In this document: positions 57,903-64,000 of the stretch, one piece after another
How positions within the stretch are numbered: the first letter of the stretch is position 1
Layout of the letters: every line of letters starts with the position of its first letter
NCBI RefSeq assembly: GCF_040548815.1
Contig: NZ_JBEPSM010000001.1
Span: 992,001-1,056,000 of the forward strand
Source of the DNA: Kaistia defluvii
GTDB lineage: Bacteria; Pseudomonadota; Alphaproteobacteria; Rhizobiales; Kaistiaceae
Reading direction: 5' to 3'
DNA: 64,000 nucleotides
The notes under the pieces: model-generated
Told to the model about the DNA's origin: nothing
The model's input: the letters and a program-made list of their open reading frames with translations, nothing else
Databases searched by the model: none
Position numbers and translations under genes: made by a program

Positions 57903-59111
57903 CTACGCGGCGCGCTCGGGTAGGGCGAGGTTCGGTTCGGCACGAGACTTCGCGTTGGACCGACGGTCCACCAGACGGCGCGTGAAGCGACGGCAAGGCG
58001 CCTCGATCCAGAAATAGGTGAGCGCCGACACGATAAGGGTCGCGGCCAGGATGGCAACCAGGGCGACATCGCCCTGCCAGAGGGTCCGGCCCAGCATCAT
58101 CACGCGGTCCTCGCCCAGGATCACGGGCGTAAACACGGGGACGCCGGTTTCGCGTTCGAAGGCGCGAGCCAGCATCTTCGTGACCATCTGCAGCGGCACA
58201 TGCACCATGTAGATCGAATAGGACAGCGTCCCAAGCAGGATGGCCGGACCTGATCGCAGGAGCCGGCTGAACAGCCCGCCCTCCACGCTGAAGAGCAGAA
58301 TGGTCAGCGAGAAGACGAGGGGAGCGAAGAGCGATAGCGACGTCTGCCCCGCCGCCGAGACGAATAGGACGACACCAAGGATCAGGACGCCCTCCGCCGC
58401 GGAGAACAGCCAGGGGGCCGGGTGTGGCAGGTCCAGCCGGCGCAGCACCGTGTAAACGTCGAAGCAGATCGCGCCCGCCGCAAAGCCGCCAAGGGCCCGC
58501 AGGATGCCGTAATCATAGGTCGCGGCCATGTTCTGGCTGCTGAGGACGCCGAGCAGAAGCGGCGCGGTCAGGGCAACCGCAAGCAGGACGACGCGCAGCC
58601 AGCCGACGGGGAGGGCGACGGCGGCCAGCGCGAAGAGGAAATAGGTCCAGAACTCCGCGCTGATGGTCCAACTGGGGAAGTTCCAGCTGAGCGAACTGTC
58701 GAGGCCAATTCCTTGCAGAAGCAGCAGATTCGAGACGAGCGAGCCGACGTTGCGGTCGGAGCCGGTGAAGGCGGATCGGCCGGAGACCTCCGGCATCGCC
58801 AGCGCCAGGCACTCCATGCCCACCAGGAACATCAAGGTCGCGAAATGCAGGGGATAGAGCCGCCCCCAGCGCAGGAACATGAAGCGGCCCACGCCAAACC
58901 CCTGCCGAAGCTTCGCGCGGTAGTTGGCCGCGATCACGAAACCGCTGAGCGCGAAGAAGAAGTCGACGAAGAGGAAGGCGTTGCGGAGGAAGGGCAGGGC
59001 ATGGATGTGGCTGTAGGCCATGCAATGGAACGCCGCGACGAGGCATGCGCAGATGCCTCGCCATCCGTCCAGCACCCGAAAGTGGGGTGAACCCAGCCGT
59101 GAATCGTCCAC
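57903..59111 (-). CDS. Acyltransferase 3 family membrane protein
   Basis: Integral membrane acyltransferase of 402 residues and ten or eleven helices. FRVLDGWRGICACLVAAFHCMAY is the family opening, with its histidine in AAFHC, and FLFVDFFFALSGFVIAANYR and RFMFLRWGRLYPLHFATL are the next conserved blocks. SWNFPSWTISAEFWTYFLFA supplies the SWSISxE-type motif. It differs from the shorter enzyme at 21124. The likely role is O-acylation of exopolysaccharide or LPS; the acceptor is unknown. Convergent with the anti-sigma gene. Confidence 0.88.
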   Translation of the reverse strand: MDDSRLGSPHFRVLDGWRGICACLVAAFHCMAYSHIHALPFLRNAFLFVDFFFALSGFVIAANYRAKLRQGFGVGRFMFLRWGRLYPLHFATLMFLVGMECLALAMPEVSGRSAFTGSDRNVGSLVSNLLLLQGIGLDSSLSWNFPSWTISAEFWTYFLFALAAVALPVGWLRVVLLAVALTAPLLLGVLSSQNMAATYDYGILRALGGFAAGAICFDVYTVLRRLDLPHPAPWLFSAAEGVLILGVVLFVSAAGQTSLSLFAPLVFSLTILLFSVEGGLFSRLLRSGPAILLGTLSYSIYMVHVPLQMVTKMLARAFERETGVPVFTPVILGEDRVMMLGRTLWQGDVALVAILAATLIVSALTYFWIEAPCRRFTRRLVDRRSNAKSRAEPNLALPERAA

Positions 59112-59223
59112 GATGCCTGCCTACAGATCCGTTCCGCAGAGAAGCTTAGGCTAGGCACAACTCTTTAACGAGCGCTTATGCGCGCGCCACCCAGGGATGC
59201 CGAAATCGGGGCTACGACACGCG

Positions 59224-60537
59224 TCACACGGCGCCATACAGGTCATAGGCGTCGGCGCGGTCGATCCTGGCGGTATAGATCTCGCCGACGCGCATCGGGC
59301 GGCGCGAGGTCAGGTGGATCGCCCCGTCGATCTCCGGGGCGTCCCAGACCGTGCGGCCCTTGGCGGTGAGGCCGTTGCTCTCGTCGATGATGACGGAAAC
59401 GCGGCGGCCGACCTTCTTGGCGAGGCGCTTGGCGCTGATTTCCTGCTGGCGCTTCATGAAGCGGTGCCAGCGGATCTCCTTGACCTCTTCCGGAACCGGA
59501 TTGGCCAGCTCGTTGGCCGGCGCGCCCTCGACCGGCTCAAACTTGAAGCAGCCGACCCGGTCGAGCTTCACATCATCGAGCCATTCGAGCAGATATTCAA
59601 AATCCTCGTCCGTCTCGCCGGGGAAGCCGACGATGAAGGTCGAGCGCACGGCGAGATCCGGGCAGATCTCGCGCCATTTGTGGATGCGGTCGGCCGTCTT
59701 TTCCTGGTTGCCGGGACGGCGCATCGACTTCAGCACGCTGGGGCTCGCATGCTGGAACGGGATATCGATGTAGGGGAGGATCTTGCCCTCGGCCATCAGC
59801 TCGACCACCGCATCAACATGCGGGTAGGGGTAGACATAGTGCATGCGCACCCAGGCGCCGAGTTCGCCCAGCGCCGAGGAGAGGTCAAGGAACTTGGCCC
59901 GCACCTCGCGGTCGCGCCAAAGGCTGGTCGCGTATTTCAGGTCGACGCCATAGGCGCTGGTGTCCTGCGAGATCACCAGCAGTTCCTTGACGCCGGCCTT
60001 CACCAGGCGTTCCGCCTCGCGCAGCACGTCGCCGGCCGGGCGGCTCACGAGGTCGCCGCGCAGCTTCGGGATGATGCAGAAGGAGCAGCGGTTGTTGCAG
60101 CCTTCCGAAATCTTCAGATAGGCGTAGTGGCGCGGCGTCAGCTTGATGCCCTGCGGCGGCACCAGATCGACAAAGGGATCGTGCGCCGGCGGCACGGCCG
60201 TGTGGACCGCGCCGAGCACGCTCTCATATTGCTGCGGGCCGGTGATCGCCAGCACGTTGGGAAAAGCCTGGCGGATCTGCTCGGGCTCGGCGCCCATGCA
60301 GCCGGTGACGATCACCTTGCCGTTTTCCTTCATCGCCGTGCCGATCGCCTCGAGAGACTCCGCCTTGGCGCTGTCGAGGAAGCCGCAGGTGTTGACGATG
60401 ACCACGTCGGCCCCGTCATGATGGCGCGAAAGCTCGTAACCCTCGGCCCGCAAATGGGTGAGGATGCGCTCGGAGTCGACCAGGGCCTTCGGGCAGCCAA
60501 GGCTGACGAAAGAGATGCGCGGGGCTTCGCTGTTCAT
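59224..60537 (-). CDS. rimO: Ribosomal protein S12 methylthiotransferase
   Basis: Radical-SAM enzyme of 437 residues that adds a methylthio group to an aspartate of ribosomal protein S12. The N-terminal UPF0004 domain has cysteines in [23 protein letters not shown] and [13 protein letters not shown] for the second iron-sulfur cluster. The radical-SAM motif CNNRCSFC follows, and a TRAM domain closes it. The SLGCPKxLVDSE start distinguishes RimO from MiaB. Single gene, divergent from the haemoglobin gene. Confidence 0.95.
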   Translation of the reverse strand: MNSEAPRISFVSLGCPKALVDSERILTHLRAEGYELSRHHDGADVVIVNTCGFLDSAKAESLEAIGTAMKENGKVIVTGCMGAEPEQIRQAFPNVLAITGPQQYESVLGAVHTAVPPAHDPFVDLVPPQGIKLTPRHYAYLKISEGCNNRCSFCIIPKLRGDLVSRPAGDVLREAERLVKAGVKELLVISQDTSAYGVDLKYATSLWRDREVRAKFLDLSSALGELGAWVRMHYVYPYPHVDAVVELMAEGKILPYIDIPFQHASPSVLKSMRRPGNQEKTADRIHKWREICPDLAVRSTFIVGFPGETDEDFEYLLEWLDDVKLDRVGCFKFEPVEGAPANELANPVPEEVKEIRWHRFMKRQQEISAKRLAKKVGRRVSVIIDESNGLTAKGRTVWDAPEIDGAIHLTSRRPMRVGEIYTARIDRADAYDLYGAV

Positions 60538-60776
60538 TAGAGTTCTCGGTATGCGTAAGCGGTAGCAGGTCCGGTTCGACGGGCTTCAGAAGCGCCGGCG
60601 CTGTTCGCGCGGGCGGGTCGACGGGACGGCACCTTTTCATTGTTCTATTCTGGCGCGTTTTCTGTCGAACTGGCCGGTATCTGTCAATGCAAACCTTGCG
60701 GCAGGCCTTATCTCGCCCTTGTGACGAGGCCCCAGCAGCCATAGGTGAGGGCAAACGACCATCGAGCGGAGACAGC

Positions 60777-61214
60777 ATGACCCTTCAGACGAGCGCCCTG
60801 ATCGAGCCTCCCGCCGGCGTGGATGAAGCCTCGATCCAGCGACTGGTTCACACCTTTTACGACCGGGTCCGGCAAGATCCGCTGATTGGTCCGGTATTCG
60901 AGGCCCAGGTCGATGATTGGCCCGAGCATCTCGAAAAGCTCTGCGCCTTCTGGTCCAATGTCGTGCTGCGCACCGGACGCTATCAGGGCCGGCCGATGCA
61001 GAAGCATCTGCGCCTGCCGATCGAGGCCGCGCATTTCGACCGCTGGCTCCAGCTTTTCCGGACGACCGCCAGCGAGATCATGCCGCCCCAGAGTGCCGCG
61101 ATCTTCATCGACCGCGCCAACCGCATCGCCGACAGCTTCGAGCTCGGCATCGGCAGCGTGCGCGGCGAAATCCGCTCGCCCCGGCACGCCTTCAAGATGT
61201 CGACGCCCGGCTGA
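60777..61214 (+). CDS. Group III truncated haemoglobin
   Basis: Haem protein of 145 residues with the two-over-two globin fold. LVHTFYDRVRQDPLIGPVF covers helices A/B, and WPEHLEKLCAFWSNVVLRTGRYQGRP helix E, where the Trp is typical. KHLRLPIEAAHFDRWLQLF contains the likely proximal His (H77). The group III signature is the lack of the Gly-Gly hinge of group I. GGAGA lies close to ATG 60777. It probably binds O2 or NO in the cytoplasm. Its spacing from the reductase gene (about 115 bases, with its own promoter) suggests separate control. Confidence 0.88.
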   Translation: MTLQTSALIEPPAGVDEASIQRLVHTFYDRVRQDPLIGPVFEAQVDDWPEHLEKLCAFWSNVVLRTGRYQGRPMQKHLRLPIEAAHFDRWLQLFRTTASEIMPPQSAAIFIDRANRIADSFELGIGSVRGEIRSPRHAFKMSTPG

Positions 61215-61255
61215 CCGACGCAGGGGTTTCGTCGTTTTACGCCGCAGATCGACGA

Positions 61256-61299
61256 TTGCAGCTGACGCGGTTCGTCCTATAGTGGTCAGGAAAACTGAC
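61256..61299 (+). promoter_or_regulatory. Promoter and operator of the alkene reductase gene
   Basis: TTGCAG (61256-61261), a 16-base spacer and TATAGT (61278-61283) form a good sigma-70-like promoter. GTCAG-N5-CTGAC (61285-61299) lies right at the expected transcription start, where a bound repressor would block it. The reductase gene starts 30 bases further on. Confidence 0.55.
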
Positions 61300-61328
61300 A
61301 AGTTACACAGCCAAGGAATTCCCGACGC

Positions 61329-62390
61329 ATGTCCCTGCTTTTCGAGCCGCTCCAGGCGGGCGCCATCCGCCTGCCGAATCGTATCGTGATGGCGCCGCTG
61401 ACGCGGAGCCGGGCAGGGGCCGAGCGGGTCCCGAACGCGCTGATGGCCGAGTATTACGCCCAGCGCGCCAATGCAGGCCTGATCATCAGCGAGGCGACCA
61501 GCGTCAGCGCGCAGGGCGTCGGCTATCTCGGCACGCCCGGCATCTGGTCGGACGCGCAGGTGGAGGGATGGAAGCTCGTCACAAAGGCCGTGCATGACGC
61601 CGGCGGGCGCATGGTATCGCAGCTCTGGCATGTGGGGCGCATCTCGGACCCCGAGCTGCTCGGCGGGGAACTGCCGGTGGCGCCTTCGGCCATCCGCATT
61701 CCCGGCAATGTGAGCCTGCTGCGTCCGGTCCGGCCCTATGTCGTGCCGCGCGCGCTGGAGACCCACGAGATCCCCGGGATCGTCGAGGATTACCGGCGCG
61801 GGGCCGAGAACGCCAAGCGGGCCGGCTTCGATGGCGTCGACGTGCACGGCGCCAATGGCTACCTGCTCGACCAGTTCCTCCAGGACGGCAGCAACCACCG
61901 CACCGACCAGTATGGTGGCTCGATCGAAAACCGCGCCCGCCTGATGCTGGAAGTCGTCGATGCGGCGATCTCGGTCTGGGGCCCGGACCGGGTTGCGGCG
62001 CATATCCGGCCGCGCGGCGACGATCACGCCATGGGCGACAGCAATCCGCGCGCGCTGTTCACCTATCTCGCAGGCGAACTGAAGAAGCGCCGCATTGCGT
62101 TCCTCTTCGTCATCGAGCGCGAGGAGCCGGACAGCCTGTTGGCCGAGATCAAGCGTGCCTTTGGCGGCGTGGTCATCGCCAATGAGCGGATGAGCAAGGC
62201 CGATGCAGAACGCCTGATCGGAAATGGCACGGCCGATGCCGTCGCCTTCGGCCGCAAATATATCGCCTCGCCGGACCTGGCGAAGCGCTTCGCCATCGAT
62301 GCGCCGCTGAACGAGCCCGATCCCTCGACCTTCTACACGCCCGGCCCCAAGGGCTACACAGACTATCCGGCGCTCGAAACCGTCGGCTGA
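61329..62390 (+). CDS. Alkene reductase, Old Yellow Enzyme family (NemA-like)
   Basis: FMN enzyme of 353 residues that reduces activated C=C bonds and nitro compounds with NADPH. LFEPLQAGAIRLPNRIVMAPLTRSRA opens the barrel, the substrate-binding pair is in DVHGANGYLLDQFLQDG (His and Asn), and RTDQYGGSIENRARLMLEV is the classic OYE block. Class I features and length match NemA. The sequence RPRGDDHAMGD replaces the usual RLSP-type loop, a mild divergence. Probably induced by electrophiles through the operator just upstream. Confidence 0.92.
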   Translation: MSLLFEPLQAGAIRLPNRIVMAPLTRSRAGAERVPNALMAEYYAQRANAGLIISEATSVSAQGVGYLGTPGIWSDAQVEGWKLVTKAVHDAGGRMVSQLWHVGRISDPELLGGELPVAPSAIRIPGNVSLLRPVRPYVVPRALETHEIPGIVEDYRRGAENAKRAGFDGVDVHGANGYLLDQFLQDGSNHRTDQYGGSIENRARLMLEVVDAAISVWGPDRVAAHIRPRGDDHAMGDSNPRALFTYLAGELKKRRIAFLFVIEREEPDSLLAEIKRAFGGVVIANERMSKADAERLIGNGTADAVAFGRKYIASPDLAKRFAIDAPLNEPDPSTFYTPGPKGYTDYPALETVG

Positions 62391-62401
62391 CACGTTTTCC
62401 T

Positions 62402-62444
62402 TGCCCCGCCGCCGGCCGCATCAAATAGCGCTGGCGGCGGGGCA
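62402..62444. terminator. GC-rich hairpin between convergent OYE and DUF1868 genes
   Basis: TGCCCCGCCGCC (62402-62413) and GGCGGCGGGGCA (62433-62444) pair perfectly over 12 bases with a 19-base loop. It lacks a T-run on either strand. Position between convergent genes suggests transcript ends, possibly with Rho. Confidence 0.55.
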
Positions 62445-62461
62445 GGGATCCTAGGGCCGGT

Positions 62462-63177
62462 TCAGCCCAGCACGCGTAGCGGCTCGAAATGGTTCATGTC
62501 TTCGAAGCTGCAGAAGGCAGGCAGCTCAAGCTCGAGAACCGGCGCTCCCGGGCGAGCAGGGCGCCGCAATCGTCAAACAGCGCCTCCCATTCCGGCAGGC
62601 GGTCTGGGTCGAGCCAGTCGATCATGTAGGCGAGCGTGACGTGGAACACGTAGTCGTCATGGTCCGGATGGCGGTAGCCAAACACCTCGGCGAAGGCATC
62701 CCGCCATGCCCGCATGCAGCACACGTCGTCATCCGTCGCCCCGGCCACGGTAAGCCCAGTCGGCACGACGTCGACAACCCGGATCCGGAACGGCCCGGCG
62801 CCGGCAAAGCCCTCCAGGCGCTTGAGATAGAGGCTGGTCATCGCGCCGATCTCGGTATCGAGAGGAACATCGGCGGGCCAATAGGGCAGGCTGCGGCGAT
62901 ATTCGATGATGCCCTGGAACAGCGTCATGTGCAGGCTGGATACCGGCGTGAAGGCGAGGCGGTTCGCGTCCGGCATCGCCTGCATCCGTCGCCGAACCTC
63001 CAGCACAGCTGCCTGGGACGGCGAACCCTCGACCAGATGGCAGACGACCGTATTGCCGGGCTCCGGCAGAAACGTGCCGGCCTGGTCATAGCGCTGGCCG
63101 AGATGCCGGGGCGGCAGCGGGTTCGCGTCGCCAGCGGCATAGCGGGCGAGCGACGATACGGAGGTGGTCGAGGACAT
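62462..63177 (-). CDS. DUF1868 (2H phosphoesterase-like) protein with an apparent 3' frameshift
   Basis: Protein of the DUF1868 group of 2H-type phosphoesterases; the function is not established. Paired motifs HMTLFQG and HVTLAYM supply the two active-site histidines. Read without a shift from ATG 63177 it ends at 62494 with an atypical tail (RERRFSSLSCLPSAASKT). One base back, from about 62548, the next frame reads APVLELELPAFCSFEDMNHF and runs to a stop at 62462; this matches the family's usual P-x-FC-x-F-x-DM ending. A one-base deletion after the codon for Glu, a sequence error or programmed slippage could explain it. Both histidine motifs precede the break. Confidence 0.75.
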
Positions 63178-63313
63178 GGCGGCAACCGTCGGGTCTGGCG
63201 GGAAGGCTTGCGGTCTGGACGGACCGTACGAGCGACTGCCAGTAGCGCGCGCCGATGAACCCGGCGTGACGAAGACGACACGTCTGCCTCGAAGCGGAGC
63301 AGGGCGCGAGGCC

Positions 63314-63339
63314 GGGCAGGGCGTAGACAGGCCCTGCCC
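63314..63339. promoter_or_regulatory. Perfect hairpin upstream of the CPT-like gene
   Basis: GGGCAGGGC (63314-63322) and GCCCTGCCC (63331-63339) form a 9-bp stem with an eight-base loop, in the 285-base gap between the DUF1868 and CPT-like genes. No T-run; role unknown. Confidence 0.4.
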
Positions 63340-63357
63340 AAAGAATAGAATAAGGCA

Positions 63358-63386
63358 TTGAGAAAGAACGGTTTTCTGGCTTAAAG
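63358..63386 (+). promoter_or_regulatory. Possible promoter of the CPT-like gene
   Basis: TTGAGA (63358-63363), a 17-base spacer and TTAAAG (63381-63386) resemble a vegetative promoter, about 75 bases before ATG 63463. The -10 match is partial. Confidence 0.3.
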
Positions 63387-63462
63387 CTGAGGCGGGCCGA
63401 CCGGTCATGCTGCTGTCACGCAACGGCTGTATCCCGCCGATCCCGAAGTGACGGAGGCCAGC

Positions 63463-64000
63463 ATGGCACGGATCATTTTTCTGCACGGTCCTTCGAGTTC
63501 CGGGAAGTCGACCCTTGCCAGGGCGCTTCAGGACCGTATCGAGGGCCCGTTCTGGCACATTTCGATCGATCATCTGCGCGATGCCGGCGTGCTGCCGACG
63601 CGACGTTTCCAGACAGGCGAGTTCCACTGGGCCGATTGCCGGGGCTCGTTCTTCGATGGCTTTCATCGCTCGCTGAAGGCCTATGCCGACGCAGGCAACG
63701 ATCTGATCCTCGAACACATCCTGGACACAGAAGGATGGCTCGAAGAGTTGGCCGCGCTCTTCGCGCAGCATGACGTCTTCTTCGTCGGCATCCATTGTCC
63801 GCTGGAGCTGCTGGTCGCGCGAGAGGCCAGGCGGGGCGACCGGCCGATCGGTAGCGCCAGGCAGGACCACGAGACCATCCATATCGGCAAGGCCTACGAC
63901 ATCGAGCTGAACACGACAGAGGACCTCGATGCCAACGTCGAAGCGTTGCTCGCAGCCTGGCGCAGCGGTGGCCGCGCTTCGAGTTTTGGTCGAGATAGAA
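63463..64000 (+). CDS. Chloramphenicol-phosphotransferase-like kinase, 3' end cut by window
   Basis: P-loop kinase related to chloramphenicol 3-O-phosphotransferase (CPT), 179 residues seen with no stop before the window ends. MARIIFLHGPSSSGKST opens it with the Walker A motif at residues 9-17. FWHISIDHLRDA carries the catalytic-type Asp, and FVGIHCPLELLVAREARRGD is the lid region with Arg residues. The C-terminal HIGKAYDIELNTTEDLDANV matches the CPT end, so little is missing. GGAGG lies six bases before the ATG. Chromosomal CPT-like proteins often have unknown natural substrates; antibiotic resistance should not be assumed. Confidence 0.82.
   Translation, partial: MARIIFLHGPSSSGKSTLARALQDRIEGPFWHISIDHLRDAGVLPTRRFQTGEFHWADCRGSFFDGFHRSLKAYADAGNDLILEHILDTEGWLEELAALFAQHDVFFVGIHCPLELLVAREARRGDRPIGSARQDHETIHIGKAYDIELNTTEDLDANVEALLAAWRSGGRASSFGRDR

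Noticed and set aside
63463..64000. Reading the CPT-like gene as an antibiotic resistance island
   Set aside because: No mobile element, integron or unusual base composition is seen around it, and chromosomal relatives often have other roles.

Overview
The window is chromosomal DNA of high GC content from an alphaproteobacterium, most likely of the order Hyphomicrobiales (Rhizobiales). The basis is gene content: a general L-amino-acid transporter of the Aap type, a phosphatidylcholine synthase, heptose-based LPS core genes, a PuuD-type urate hydroxylase, an HspQ protein with rhizobial features, and gene gaps filled with GC-rich palindromic and 'CTCTCCCT...AGGGAGAG' repeats. The genus cannot be fixed from the sequence alone. 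No tRNA, rRNA, CRISPR array, prophage or insertion sequence was seen. Both ends cut a gene: hldD at the left and a chloramphenicol-phosphotransferase-like kinase at the right.

Layout. 1-8.7 kb is envelope biology: hldD and waaF (heptose inner core), a small proline-rich repeat protein whose ribosome binding site is buried in a hairpin, a large DUF2339 membrane protein, and a divergent four-gene cluster (GT39 transferase, PAP2 phosphatase, GT2 polyprenyl-phosphate glycosyltransferase, LAB_N membrane protein) that looks like a lipid A or LPS sugar/phosphate modification operon. 8.7-14.8 kb holds metC and the aapJQMP amino-acid ABC transporter, with a UUCG hairpin after aapJ and a strong terminator after aapP. 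14.8-22.6 kb holds an OmpA-family lattice protein, a compact sulfur-related operon (cysK-alaX-sseA-MOSC), a photolyase with an acyltransferase, and a small secreted protein.

22.7-30.1 kb is a divergent carbohydrate locus: one Gfo/Idh/MocA oxidoreductase on the minus strand faces a seven-gene plus-strand operon (TIM-barrel isomerase, second Gfo/Idh/MocA, second TIM-barrel isomerase, alpha/beta hydrolase, ribulose-phosphate-3-epimerase homologue, ROK kinase, DeoR regulator). Most junctions overlap by 1-4 bases. Two perfect inverted repeats sit in the shared promoter region. No transporter or glycoside hydrolase is present, and the substrate is unknown; this is the best candidate for an undescribed pathway.

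30.1-38.5 kb is mixed housekeeping separated by repeat clusters: hspQ, a UbiH-family hydroxylase, a split YeeE/YedE sulfur-transport pair, pcs, terC, an MFS transporter, quinone oxidoreductase and a LysR regulator. 38.8-53.2 kb is a purine catabolic operon read away from that LysR gene: hiuH, xdhA, xdhB, xdhC, a four-gene BMP-type ABC importer, puuD, uraD and two M20 hydrolases. It should carry hypoxanthine/xanthine through urate to allantoin and beyond; allantoinase is not in the window.

53.5-64 kb holds a type III polyketide synthase with an ICMT-family methyltransferase (alkylresorcinol/alkylpyrone type), two secreted proteins sharing a CX12C motif beside an ECF sigma/anti-sigma pair, an acyltransferase, rimO, a group III truncated haemoglobin, an Old Yellow Enzyme reductase, a DUF1868 gene with an apparent frameshift near its end, and the partial kinase. 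Functional calls rest on family recognition by eye; no database search was run.
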